A model generated the notes under the pieces. That model saw only the letters and a list, made by a program, of their open reading frames with translations, was not told the DNA's origin and did not search any database. Position numbers and translations under genes: made by a program. Shown here piece by piece: positions 27,517-36,570 of a stretch of 54,019 bases of DNA. This DNA is from Bacillus sp. JCM 19041. GTDB lineage: Bacteria > Bacillota > Bacilli > Bacillales > Bacillaceae_D. The stretch is from contig BAXC01000019.1 in the NCBI GenBank assembly GCA_001310375.1, positions 1 through 54,019 of the forward strand. Reading direction: 5' to 3'. The first letter of the stretch is position 1, and every line of letters begins with the position of its first letter.

Positions 27517-28488
27517 ATGTGTCTCAATCTAAAAAAGGACCGGGGTTTTCTAAGTCTCGTTCTTTTAGCACTTATACTTGGAGCGTGTTCTAATTCTTCA
27601 GATCAGGAAGAGAATGGAGAAGCTACATTAAATCAAGATAACGAATTAACAGATCAGACAGATGGAGAAACAATTGAACATTTACAAGGAGAGTTTGTTT
27701 TAGAATCTGTACCAGAAAGAATTGTAGTGTTAGACGTTCAATATTTGGACCATATGCTCGCTTTAGGTGAGCGTCCTGTAGGTACTGTTTATGCTGAAAC
27801 AGACAATGGTCTCCCAGATTATTTAGGAGACGAACCTGGAGAGGTCACTTTACTTGGGACATACTTGGAACCAGATTTGGAAGAGACGTTATCACTAGAG
27901 CCGGATCTTATTATAGCGACGGACGCGCATCAAGAGATTTATAATCAACTGGAAAGCATTGCCCCTACAATCATGTTTGATCGAATGGAAGACTGGCAAT
28001 CTGTTCTTTTATCTTTTGGAATGATCTTAAACCATCCTGATGAAGCTGATGAATTGATTAAAGGCTATAACGAAAAAGTGAACGAGTTAACCCTTTCCTT
28101 AGCAGATACAGTAGGTGAGGAGACGGCTGCTTTAATTCGTCCAAGGGATGATATGATTCGGCTCCACACCACAGCACATCGAACAGCGCAAATTCTGTAT
28201 GATGATCTTGGTTTGACGCCTCCGGAAATGGCCGAAACAAGCTCTGATACAAGCGCAATGATTTCCCTTGAAGTGATGCCAGAGTTAGAGGCAGATCATC
28301 TTTTCTTGCTACAAGATGATACAAATGAGGAGCTAACAGCCTCGTTTCAAGAGACGTCTATTTGGCAAGGGTTAAGCGCAGTTCAGTCTGACCAGGTGTA
28401 TGACAAAAACACCGCATTATGGATTGGTTACTACGCTCCAATTGCGATCGATTTAGTGATTGATCAGATTGCAGAGGAATTGAATTAA
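27517..28488 (+). CDS. Iron-siderophore ABC transporter substrate-binding lipoprotein, FeuA/FecB-like
   Basis: 323 residues from ATG 27517 (GAAAGTAGG upstream; a TTG at 27499 in frame is less likely). Lipoprotein signal with lipobox LGAC (FLSLVLLALILGACSNSS), then an acidic linker. The binding-protein fold is shown by PERIVVLDVQYLDHMLALGE, LEPDLIIAT, SIAPTIMF and KNTALWIGYYAPIAIDLVID. It binds an iron-siderophore complex at the outer face of the membrane. No FeuB/FeuC permease or ATPase follows, so it must use components encoded elsewhere. Regulation by Fur and the divergent AraC fusion is inferred. Confidence 0.88.
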   Translation: MCLNLKKDRGFLSLVLLALILGACSNSSDQEENGEATLNQDNELTDQTDGETIEHLQGEFVLESVPERIVVLDVQYLDHMLALGERPVGTVYAETDNGLPDYLGDEPGEVTLLGTYLEPDLEETLSLEPDLIIATDAHQEIYNQLESIAPTIMFDRMEDWQSVLLSFGMILNHPDEADELIKGYNEKVNELTLSLADTVGEETAALIRPRDDMIRLHTTAHRTAQILYDDLGLTPPEMAETSSDTSAMISLEVMPELEADHLFLLQDDTNEELTASFQETSIWQGLSAVQSDQVYDKNTALWIGYYAPIAIDLVIDQIAEELN

Positions 28489-28578
28489 ATACTACAATAA
28501 CAGTGAAATTCATAGAATGCACGCTTAGTTTGTTTATGTTTCGTCGACGAGTTGTAAAGAGTCACTCAAAAAGAAAAG

Positions 28579-28622
28579 TGAAAGCGATACGGAAACGCAT
28601 ATGCGTTTCTGTATCGCTTTCA
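28579..28622 (-). terminator. Near-perfect 44-base palindromic terminator
   Basis: Arms of 22 bases with one G/T-tolerated mismatch meet with almost no loop (GCATATGC centre). It starts just after the stop of the minus-strand gene at 28624, and on that strand is followed by a T-rich stretch. Confidence 0.85.
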
Positions 28623-28623
28623 T

Positions 28624-28989
28624 TTACAAGGATTCGAAACTGGTGGATGTGTTCCAAGAACCATATGCGCCAGCTTCTACAGTTACTTTAAGACCAGAGT
28701 TTGAGTGATAGGCTTTTTCAATCTCTTTTCGGCTCTCTGTATCAATACCATTATTAGAGATAAGGCTTCCAAATGCTGGTATAAAGGCTTCAATTGTTTC
28801 GATCGCTTTTCCACCAAAGCTATCGCCATTCATATTTTCATAAATGTCCACTGTGGCATCTGGACCAAGGTTATAGGAGTACTGGTACTCCGACGCTTCT
28901 ACTTGTTGTGTGGTTGTCGAGACTGTCGAAAACCCAACCAAAGAGAGGGTGATCATAGCCGCTCCAATTACATGTTTCGCTTTTCTCAT
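28624..28989 (-). CDS. Small secreted protein, unknown
   Basis: 121 residues from ATG 28989, which has GCGGAGGTG upstream. A signal peptide is clear (MRKAKHVIGAAMITLSLVGF, cleavage probably near VEASE). The mature part of about 90 residues has no cysteine and is rich in Gly, Ser, Asn and Tyr (YQYSYNLGPDATVDIY; GLKVTVEAGAYGSW). I do not recognise the family. It stands alone and has its own strong terminator. Possibilities include a secreted toxin or antimicrobial, or a surface factor; none is supported by a motif. Confidence 0.65.
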   Translation of the reverse strand: MRKAKHVIGAAMITLSLVGFSTVSTTTQQVEASEYQYSYNLGPDATVDIYENMNGDSFGGKAIETIEAFIPAFGSLISNNGIDTESRKEIEKAYHSNSGLKVTVEAGAYGSWNTSTSFESL

Positions 28990-29110
28990 TGTAAGCACCT
29001 CCGCTTATTTTTAACTCGGGTATAGTGAATTATTACCCTCTCGTAAAAAAGGAAAACATGTCCAAAATAAATGTAGTAAGGAAGGACGAGCAGAGAAAAT
29101 GATGGAAAAA

Positions 29111-29138
29111 CAAAAAAGCCGTGTACACGGCTTTTTTT
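29111..29138. terminator. Bidirectional terminator
   Basis: Perfect palindrome AAAAAAGCCGTGT / ACACGGCTTTTTT (29112-29124 with 29125-29137), with T-runs for both directions. Confidence 0.9.
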
Positions 29139-29141
29139 GTT

Positions 29142-29366
29142 TCAATCGGAAGCTGGCTTTTTTAAAAGGGGGACGAGCGCCTCGAGTTCATCAACGACCA
29201 GTTTCCGTTCTTGGGGAGATAGAGAGCTTACGTATTCACGAAGTCCCTGCCAATCATTTGCTCGCTTGCGTTCGTAAATTTGATTTGTCACGCAAATGAC
29301 TTTTTCCCTTCTTATTTCAACGTGTGGATCGTAAAAGACGCGTCGTACCCGACTTTTATTTTTCAT
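29142..29366 (-). CDS. Small cytoplasmic protein, unknown
   Basis: 74 residues, intact, strongly basic first half (MKNKSRVRRVFYDPHVEIRR) and an acidic helical second half (LSPQERKLVVDELEALVPLL). AGGGGTGG precedes the ATG, and the terminator follows the stop directly. Not recognised. The shape, with a basic strand region and a C-terminal helix, could suit a nucleic-acid-binding or regulatory protein, but nothing proves it. Confidence 0.55.
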   Translation of the reverse strand: MKNKSRVRRVFYDPHVEIRREKVICVTNQIYERKRANDWQGLREYVSSLSPQERKLVVDELEALVPLLKKPASD

Positions 29367-29458
29367 TCGACCACCACCCCTTTTACTAGGGTGACCATTT
29401 TACAATCTGGTATACCATGATACCTCATGCAAGATTAAGTAAAGTGAAATGAAGTGAT

Positions 29459-29545
29459 TTATCCTCTGCAATAGCCAAGTAACAGCAGCAAGACGAAAAT
29501 GATGATTACAGTGAACGCTTGTGCTAAGAAGCCGCCATGAAACAA
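29459..29545 (-). CDS. Possible YjcZ-like very small membrane protein
   Basis: 28 codons from a TTG: start-FHGGFLAQAFTVIIIFVLLL, then LLGYCRG and stop. A glycine pair, one hydrophobic segment and a Cys near the end resemble the YjcZ-family sporulation peptides of Bacillus. There is no clear ribosome binding site, so the start is a guess. Confidence 0.35.
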   Translation of the reverse strand: MFHGGFLAQAFTVIIIFVLLLLLGYCRG

Positions 29546-29762
29546 GCTGTCTACTCTACCAGTCTTTGCTTTATTCGTTGACTCGCCGAACGTCTCTCTC
29601 GTTCTCGAATCGAGATCATGCTTCTTTAGGTATTTTTATTTACGGTTATTGATAAAGACTCCCCCATTTTATTTGCATGATGGTTTGAGAGGATTATCAT
29701 ACAAGATCATTGTTTCGTATATTCTTGTGGGCAAAGACAAGAAACTAAGAAATGCCAAACAA

Positions 29763-29882
29763 ATGAAGCGTCATAAGGAGCAACGCACAACAAAGCGTGT
29801 GTTTCGAGATTATAGTATACTCGCTTGCTTACTCATAGGTATTTTTGCGGTCGTCTATTTTCTTGATCCAAGCTTTTTCTAA
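29763..29882 (+). CDS. Possible small single-TM protein
   Basis: 39 codons starting MKRHKEQRTTKRVFRDYSIL, followed by one hydrophobic segment (ACLLIGIFAVVYFLDPSFF). The frame is open upstream to 29649, but that part looks non-coding. A very basic N-terminus plus one membrane span is a plausible small protein, but ribosome binding site support is poor. Unknown function. Confidence 0.35.
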   Translation: MKRHKEQRTTKRVFRDYSILACLLIGIFAVVYFLDPSFF

Positions 29883-29914
29883 CAGATAAACTTATATTTC
29901 CATTTTTATAAGGG

Positions 29915-29937
29915 TGCTCATTTGAGCATTCTTTTTT
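29915..29937 (+). terminator. Small hairpin terminator
   Basis: Stem TGCTCA / TGAGCA (29915-29920 with 29923-29928) followed by a T-rich stretch. Confidence 0.65.
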
Positions 29938-29941
29938 ATGG

Positions 29942-29975
29942 TGTTCAATAATGTTTATTTATGTTCGTTTATATG
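29942..29975. promoter_or_regulatory. Direct repeats TGTT(C/T)... in DeoR promoter
   Basis: Three 10-base units, TGTTCAATAA, TGTTTATTTA and TGTTCGTTTA, start at 29942, 29952 and 29962. DeoR-family repressors often bind phased direct repeats containing TTCG or TTCA. They lie 44-64 bases before the DeoR gene start, next to a CATAAT -10-like box. Inference: autoregulatory operator also controlling kduD and kduI. Confidence 0.55.
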
Positions 29976-30005
29976 ACATAATACAACCATAGAGGAGTGA
30001 TGAAC

Positions 30006-30757
30006 GTGTTATCACAGGAACGGCATGAACGATTATTAGCTTATTTAAATGAACATAAAACAGTACGTGTCAAAGAAGCAAGCGAGTTGCTAGGTGTAAC
30101 GGAAAAAACAATACGTCTTGATTTCGAAGCGCTTGAAGGGCGAAAACTACTGCGTCGTGTACACGGTGGAGCGATGCTAGAGAATAAAGCGACAAGTTTG
30201 TTTCCAATAGAAACACGGCAAAAAAGTCATGGTGATAAAAAGCAGGAAATTGCCCAAAAGGCCCTTAGCTTAATCGGTGAAAATGAAATTATCTTGTTGG
30301 ATGGAGGGAGCACAACACTGGCACTTGCTAAAGAGCTAGGTTCTTTTCCTGTATCGGTTTTAACAAATGATTTACGGATCGCGTTTGAGTTGTATCCGAA
30401 AGAGAAAGTTCAGCTCGTTATGTTAGGGGGTACGCGAATTGGTGATTCCTCTGCCTTATATAGTAGAGAGACAACGAAGATGCTTTCTTCCATGTTCGTG
30501 AAAAAATTATTCTTAGGTGCGACGGGTGTATCGCTCACACACGGACTTTCTGTCTTGCAAAGTTATCATGTTGAATGGAAACAAGAAGCGATCTCAAGCG
30601 CGGAGGAAACGGTGTTGCTTGCTGATTCAACGAAATTCGGGCAGGTTGCTTAATGCCTTTTGCACAATTGGAAGATGTTCAGTATATCGTTTCTGATGAT
30701 GGAATTGCTGCTGAATATGTCAATGCATGTGAACAGAAAAGAATTGCAATTATTTAG
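30006..30757 (+). CDS. DeoR-family transcriptional regulator (frameshifted)
   Basis: About 251 residues. GTG 30006 gives the best spacing from GAGGAG and the usual beginning (start-LSQERHERLLAYL); ATG 30000 is the alternative. The DeoR helix-turn-helix is clear (VRVKEASELLGVTEKTIRLD, then RVHGGAML), followed by the sugar-isomerase-like effector domain (ILLDGGSTTLALAKEL; LGATGVSLTHGLSV; VLLADSTKFGQ). The break is at about 30650: one more T gives GQVALMPFAQLEDVQYIVSD and the normal C-terminus ending EQKRIAII. It probably represses the kduD-kduI genes and is relieved by a pectin-derived sugar acid. Confidence 0.85.
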
Positions 30758-30844
30758 AGTAATGATTGCTAATTAAGAAGACTGGTGCTACAATCAAACA
30801 TAATCGAACTAAAAAGAACAATAATGAACCTAGGGGGATGGAGA

Positions 30845-31602
30845 GTGGAAACAGAGCTTTTTTCTTTACATGGAAAAACAGCCCTTGTTACAGGAGCAAG
30901 CAGAGGATTGGGGCAAGGTATGGCTGTCGGGTTGGCACAAGCAGGGGCAACAGTCATTGGGGCAGGCGTTAGTGATATGGAAGAAACAAAGCAACGTATC
31001 GAAGCTGTAAATGGACGTTTTATCAGTTTCAAAGCAGATCTAGCAGACGAGGGAGGAGCCAATGAGCTGGCTGATTCCGTCCTAGCAAACTTTGAAAACG
31101 TTGACATTTTGGTCAATAATGCGGGAATTATTAAACGTCAGGATGCGGAACAATTTAGTGATGAAAGCTTTCGTGAGGTGCTTCAAGTGAACCTCGATTC
31201 GCTGTTTGCTTTATCTCGTCAAATCGGAAACCATATGCTTGAACGTGGTAGTGGCTCAATTATTAATATTGCGTCCATGTTATCTTTTCAAGGTGGTTTG
31301 CGTGTCCCTGCGTATACGGCAAGCAAACATGCCGTCGCCGGACTGACAAAAGCGCTCGGCAATGAGTGGGGCGCTAGAGGTGTGAGAGTCAATGCGATTG
31401 CGCCAGGCTATATGGAAACAGACAATACAGAAGGAATTCGAAACGATGAAGATCGCTTTGCCTATATTAGTTCGCGAATTCCAATGGGCAAATGGGGAAC
31501 ACCTGAAGACTTGGCGGGGCCAGTCGTCTTTTTAGCATCGGACGCTTCTCGTTATGTAAATGGCCATGTGCTTTGTGTTGATGGCGGTGGATGAGTTCAT
31601 AA
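30845..31602 (+). CDS. kduD: 2-dehydro-3-deoxy-D-gluconate 5-dehydrogenase KduD (frame break at end)
   Basis: Short-chain dehydrogenase reducing 2,5-diketo-3-deoxygluconate to 2-keto-3-deoxygluconate. GTG 30845 follows AGGGGGA at good spacing and gives start-ETELFSLHGKTALVTG; ATG 30824 in frame is also possible. The NAD site is TGASRGLGQGMA and the catalytic residues are NIASML (Ser), then YTASKHA (Tyr, Lys). NNAG is present. One missing T at about 31588 truncates the end; repaired it reads VDGGWMSS, the usual KduD C-terminus. Length about 252, normal. Paired with kduI, which starts 21 bases after the repaired stop. Confidence 0.9.
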
Positions 31603-31622
31603 TTTAAAGGAGGATAAAAAAG

Positions 31623-32453
31623 ATGGATATTCGATATGAAGTGAACCCAGAGGACGGAAAGCGTTACACAACGGAAGAATTGCGAAAGGCATTCATGATT
31701 GAATCATTGTTTCAAGGTGGGGAACTTTCGTTTTGCTACTCACACTATGATCGCCTTGTTATTGGCGGGGCCGTCCCGACAACAAACGCATTAAAGCTTG
31801 ATGCAGGTGATGTGTTGAGAACTGAATTTTTCTTAGAGCGTCGGGAGATTGCGATTATCAATATTGGCGGTCAAGGCACGGTTACAGTTAATGGAGAAAC
31901 CTATACGATGCAAAAACGCGATTGTTTGTATGTCGGCAAAGGGAACGAGGATGTGTTGTTTGAGTCAAGTGAAGCAAATGACCCAGCACGCTATTACCTC
32001 GTATCTTCAACAGCGCATAAAGAGTATCCGACTCGATTGTTGCCGATAGCTGATGCAGAACCAAACCGTCTCGGCTCTGATGCAGAATCAAACAATCGGA
32101 CGATCTATAAGTATGTGCATGAGGACGGAATTCAAAGCTGTCAGCTAATGGTGGGAATGACGTTGCTTGAGCCAAACAATATGTGGAATACAATGCCTGC
32201 GCATGTGCATGATCGTCGGATGGAAGCGTATTTGTATTTTGACATGGAGCCTGATTCCCGTGTATTTCATTTCATGGGTCAACCAAATGAAACACGTCAC
32301 CTTGTAGTCGGGAATGAGCAAGCAGTGATTTCACCACCTTGGTCGATCCATTCGGGTGTTGGTACAAGCAATTATACGTTTATTTGGGCGATGGCAGGAG
32401 AAAATTATACATTCAAAGACATGGATTTTGTGCCAATGGAAGACTTGAAGTAG
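31623..32453 (+). CDS. kduI: 5-dehydro-4-deoxy-D-glucuronate isomerase KduI
   Basis: 276 residues, intact, size as in E. coli (278). It isomerises 4-deoxy-L-threo-5-hexosulose uronate, the product of unsaturated oligogalacturonide breakdown, to 2,5-diketo-3-deoxygluconate. The cupin metal site is visible in WNTMPAHVHDRRMEAYLYFD (His-x-His and Glu) and the later His in SPPWSIHSGVG. Ribosome binding site AAAGGAGG. It is last in the DeoR-kduD-kduI run, before a strong terminator. Confidence 0.95.
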   Translation: MDIRYEVNPEDGKRYTTEELRKAFMIESLFQGGELSFCYSHYDRLVIGGAVPTTNALKLDAGDVLRTEFFLERREIAIINIGGQGTVTVNGETYTMQKRDCLYVGKGNEDVLFESSEANDPARYYLVSSTAHKEYPTRLLPIADAEPNRLGSDAESNNRTIYKYVHEDGIQSCQLMVGMTLLEPNNMWNTMPAHVHDRRMEAYLYFDMEPDSRVFHFMGQPNETRHLVVGNEQAVISPPWSIHSGVGTSNYTFIWAMAGENYTFKDMDFVPMEDLK

Positions 32454-32476
32454 CAAGACTTTGAACATAAATGATA

Positions 32477-32512
32477 CAAAACAAGGACTGAATGGAAGCA
32501 GTCCTTGTTTTG
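32477..32512. terminator. Bidirectional terminator after kduI
   Basis: Perfect 13-bp stem CAAAACAAGGACT / AGTCCTTGTTTTG (32477-32489 with 32500-32512) between convergent genes. Confidence 0.9.
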
Positions 32513-32532
32513 ATGGAGCGAGTGTTACTAGT

Positions 32533-34130
32533 CTAGCGATAGGTTGGATAAACGACATCAATCTTCTTTTCCTGCTTTAATTGACCATTTTGCACACGTA
32601 ACACCTCATTCCCGTTTATTTGAAACGAATACGCTTTCCCGAGATAAGACAGCGTTCCAGTAATTGAGCGGACAGCCATACCGACAAGCGAAACTGCATG
32701 ATTTGATGGATTAAAGATCAGTCGAACACCTGCTGGAAAACGAGCGATTTCTTCGCCGTTTGATAGAGAATACAAGTGTTTAGCGTATTTAGTAATTCAT
32801 AGCTCTTGCCATTTACGTGTCTACTATAGGCTGTCTCGCATATGTCATCTGAATGTTGGTACGGGTAAGGCACTAACCCTGTAGCCCAAATGTCTCCATT
32901 TGGTCGTGGCAGAATTCCTGAAAGCCTTTCGATAAAGTCGAGCAGGCAGAGAATTGAGGGGGAATAGACCTCTGTAAATCCTGCCTCTCCTGTCCATGGG
33001 TTGATGGTTTGTGGAAACTTGTTGCTGTGGGAGAAAACAGTTAGGATTTGATGCATTACCCATGTGAACTCAACATGATGTCCGTGGTAGTCAAAAGCAT
33101 GTGGTGCGCGAATTAAACTTAAAAAATTAGTTGCGCCACCCCAACTATTGTCATGTATTGAAGTTGAATCAAAGCGTGGATCATCTAATGCAATCGATGG
33201 GAATGGGTATTTTGAAAAAAACTTACTTGTGTTTAGCAAATACCTACGCAGTGCTTGTTGAAAAAAAGCATCATCACCAATCTCGCATGCAAGCACGCGG
33301 AGAAGCACATCCGATTGGATTTTCACTAATTGGCCATTCTTGTCACGATCATAAAAAAACAAGTCGTCTTGATCAAAGCAATGGTTCATTAAGCTTGTGA
33401 GGCTATTATTGGCTAGTTTGATCCAATTGTTTTCCTTTACACCTAGTTCATCCGCAACAAGAGAAAGATAGGTACGCTGACAATACACATTTGCGGTTAA
33501 GTCTGGTGCTAGAAATGGTAAAATCGGCGAATCTGGGTGACAAAGAGAAGCGTCTTCCCTATGAGGCACGTCTGGTGCATGCCAAAATCTTGGAGATGAG
33601 TCATGTCCCGTATCGAAAGTGGAGAATGCTTCGACGCAGCCTGTTTTTCGCGTGTCGCGGTTACTGGCAAGCCACTTGTCATATCCACTCATTGCTGAAT
33701 ACATGCGTTGTAAAAAGTCTTTGTTTCTTCCATTTAACAGATAGTGGTTCCAGACACTTCGGGCAAGAGGGCTGACTAACTGAATTTGGCGATAAGCAGG
33801 ACCAGCAGTTGTCCATTTATACGGCATAAGTCCATCGTTACGTTGATGCTTAGCAAATAATTCAAAGGTCGCTTCGGCAACGTCTGGAAAAAAACGAGAA
33901 ACAATTTCCGCATTAATCGTTCCAGTGCTCTCAAGCCACGTGCCACGGTAAATACCTCCTTCAAGCAAAACATGGCGACCATCTTCATTCTCTTCAAGAC
34001 AGTCGTTTAGTTGACTGAAGGCAAGTGTTGCCATTTTCTCTAGCTTCCTATTTGTTGAAACAAAGTGGACCGGGGCTTTCGTGTATATACTCATTCGTTT
34101 GTATAAACGGGAAAGCAATGGATGGCTCAT
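32533..34130 (-). CDS. MGH1-like (six-hairpin) glycoside hydrolase (frameshifted)
   Basis: About 532 residues, likely an (alpha/alpha)6-barrel glycosidase of the MGH1/GH63-trehalase-like type. Recognisable stretches are LEGGIYRGTWLES, HQRNDGLMPYKW, DTGHDSSPRFWH, NSWGGATNFLSLIRAPHAF, then NPWTGEAGF and a short beta-rich C-terminal part. The break is at about 32774: one more T gives LNTLYSLSNGEEIARFPAG and joins the last 75 residues. No signal peptide, so cytoplasmic. Position inside the pectin locus suggests it trims an imported oligosaccharide, for example a rhamnose- or glucuronate-containing one. Substrate unknown. Confidence 0.7.
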
Positions 34131-34207
34131 GTTAAATCCCCCTTTGTAATATAGCTTTTGTTTGTTGTACCAATTATAAAGATGAAGCGAACTTTTTATA
34201 CTAATGA

Positions 34208-34221
34208 TTTAAGCGCTTTCA
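34208..34221 (+). promoter_or_regulatory. cre-like site upstream of uxaC
   Basis: TTTAAGCGCTTTCA matches the cre consensus at 13 of 14 positions. It shares AAGCGCTTTCA with the site at the pectate lyase start. It lies between the divergent MGH1-like and uxaC genes (34131-34414), where I see no gene. Confidence 0.5.
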
Positions 34222-34414
34222 ATACAAAGTAACAATAATTTAACCAAGATGCTATGGTTTGCAAAATAAGAACGCGAATTCATACCCCTTTATCAAACTT
34301 CAATAGTTTACGAAGACACAAAAACGATTTTCGTCGATGTTTGATGCAACGAAGGAATATCTACCTAGATGGTGAATGTAATCAAGGAGAAATGCAAACA
34401 AAGGAGATGAAGAA

Positions 34415-35827
34415 ATGATTTCAACTGGATACACGTTTATCTCAAATCAATTTATGCTGCACTCAAAAACGGCAGAGAGACTTTATCACGAATTTGCAAA
34501 AGACATGCCGATTATTGATTACCATTGTCACGTATCTCCACAAGAAATTGCCAATAATCGAAGCTATGAGAATCTAACAGAACTATGGCTCCATGGTGAT
34601 CATTATAAATGGCGGGCCATGCGAACGATGGGGGTTAGTGAAGAGTATATTACTGGCGGAAAGACTGATAAGGAAAAATTTATGAAATGGGCAGAAGTAG
34701 TGCCATACACGATGGGTAATCCTTTGTACCACTGGACGCACCTTGAGTTGAAGCGCTATTTTCATATTGATGATTTGTTAAGTCCGAAAACGGCTGAAGG
34801 GATTTGGGAGAAGACACGGGAGCAGTTGAAATCAAAGGGATTACGGACTCAAGGCATTATCAGTCAATCGAATGTAGAGGTGATTTGTACAACGGATGAT
34901 CCTATCGATTCCCTTGATGCGCATGCGACGATTGCAAATGACGATTCCTTTGCGACAAACGTATATCCGGCTTTCAGGCCAGATAAGTCTCTGTTTGTGC
35001 GTTCACCTCAGTATCCAAGTTATATAGAACGGCTTGCAGAAGCAGCTGGAACAACGATTAATTCTTGCAATGATTTAGTAGGGGCACTTAAAAATCGAGC
35101 AGCATATTTCCATGAAAGAGGCTGTCGTTTATCAGACCATGGGTTGGAAACGTTGCCATTCTCGAGTTGCACCGAGACTGAAGCTGAAGCAATTTTTGCA
35201 AAAGCTCGTAACGGTGAAGATGTTACTTTAGGAGAAGAACGTCAATTCCAGACATATGTGCTGTTATCTCTTGGCAGAGTTTATCACTCCTTGGGTTGGA
35301 CGATGCAGTTTCATCTTGGTGCACTACGCAACAATAATAGCCGGATGTTTGATCGCCTCGGACTTGATACAGGGTTTGATTCGATCGGTGACTTTCCCGT
35401 TGCACGTGACTTAAACCAATTTCTAAATGAGCTTGACCGTAATAATGAGCTGCCAAAAACAATTTTATATACGCTAAATCCAATCTATAACGATGTTATC
35501 GCATCGGCGATAGGCAATTTCCAATCAAGTGATGCTGTTGGGAAGATCCAATTTGGTTCTGGTTGGTGGTACAACGATCAGAAGGATGGCATGGAGAAGC
35601 AAATGAAGGATTTAGCGAATATCGGACTGCTTAGTGCTTTTGTTGGTATGCTTACGGATTCGCGTAGTTTCCTTTCGTATACGAGGCATGAGTACTTCCG
35701 TCGTATTCTTTGCAATTTGATTGGAAGTTGGGTGGAAGCGGGTGAATTGCCGCCAGATGAAGAATGGCTTGGCAAACTTGTACAAAACATTTGCTATCAC
35801 AACGCAAAACAGTATTTTCAATTGTAA
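34415..35827 (+). CDS. uxaC: Glucuronate/galacturonate isomerase UxaC
   Basis: 470 residues, intact, the usual length. It isomerises D-glucuronate to fructuronate and D-galacturonate to tagaturonate, the first step of hexuronate catabolism. The N-terminal metal-binding motif is DYHCHVSPQEIA; other signatures are ELWLHGDHYKWRAMR, TTDDPIDSL, MQFHLGALRNNN and FGSGWWYNDQ. AAGGAG before ATG 34415. UxaB and UxaA lie 17 kb further on, so the pathway genes are split. It is followed at 12 bases by a uronate dehydrogenase-like gene. Confidence 0.96.
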   Translation: MISTGYTFISNQFMLHSKTAERLYHEFAKDMPIIDYHCHVSPQEIANNRSYENLTELWLHGDHYKWRAMRTMGVSEEYITGGKTDKEKFMKWAEVVPYTMGNPLYHWTHLELKRYFHIDDLLSPKTAEGIWEKTREQLKSKGLRTQGIISQSNVEVICTTDDPIDSLDAHATIANDDSFATNVYPAFRPDKSLFVRSPQYPSYIERLAEAAGTTINSCNDLVGALKNRAAYFHERGCRLSDHGLETLPFSSCTETEAEAIFAKARNGEDVTLGEERQFQTYVLLSLGRVYHSLGWTMQFHLGALRNNNSRMFDRLGLDTGFDSIGDFPVARDLNQFLNELDRNNELPKTILYTLNPIYNDVIASAIGNFQSSDAVGKIQFGSGWWYNDQKDGMEKQMKDLANIGLLSAFVGMLTDSRSFLSYTRHEYFRRILCNLIGSWVEAGELPPDEEWLGKLVQNICYHNAKQYFQL

Positions 35828-35839
35828 AGGAGGTTTCGT

Positions 35840-36558
35840 GTGAAAAAAGTTGTTTTGCTTGGTGGATCAGGGACAATTGGATCTGTTTTAGCTAGAGGAC
35901 TTAAAGATTATTATCGTGTCGTTATAATGGATGTCACTGAGCTTCTTGGAATGGAGATTTTATTAAAGTTGATGCAACAAATTATGAAGATTTGCTTGAA
36001 AAGATGCCAGGGGATACAGATGTCGTCATCAACTTGCTTCGAACGGAAACAACAAAAGGCATTGAAGAAAAAGACTGCTTCGATAAGCTAACCAGTGTTT
36101 TCTTTCAGGCAAGCTATTATGTATTGCTTGTGGCACGGAAAAAAGGAATTCGTCGTGTTGTTTATGCGAGTAGTAATCATGTGACAGACGCTTACGAAAA
36201 AAACGGCTACTCGTTATTAGGTCGAGAAATTACAGTTGAAGATGTACCGAAATCGAAAGGGCTTTATGGGGTGTTAAAATTCGCATCTGAACAACTCGGC
36301 TCTTTGTTTGCCGAAGAAGGGAGTGTGTCGGTCATTAATTTAAGGATCGCTTCCGTCCCACCACGTGAAAAGCGAGTTCTAAATAATGATCGACTAAAAA
36401 GAACGCTGCTGAAAGACGAGGATGCCGTACATCTAGTACGAGCGGCAATCGAAACAGACAAATCGTTTGGTACGTATTACGGGGTGTCTGATCGGCCGAA
36501 TAAGCCGTGGAGTATGTTGAATGCCTATGAGGATCTTGGGTTTCAGGCAAAGCGTTAA
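35840..36558 (+). CDS. NAD-dependent epimerase/uronate dehydrogenase-like protein (frameshifted)
   Basis: About 239 residues, GTG start at 35840 with AAAGGAGG. Rossmann motif LLGGSGTIGS at the N-terminus; the SDR Tyr-Lys pair is in GLYGVLKFASEQ, with YASSNHVTDAY before it, as in uronate dehydrogenases. The break is at about 35942, where one more base gives DVTEPSWNGDFIKVDATNYE. Uronate dehydrogenases oxidise galacturonate or glucuronate to aldaro-lactones, so this may be an oxidative branch beside UxaC. Epimerase activity is an alternative. It is translationally close to uxaC and ends before a terminator-flanked element. Confidence 0.75.
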
Positions 36559-36570
36559 CCACATGTAAAG

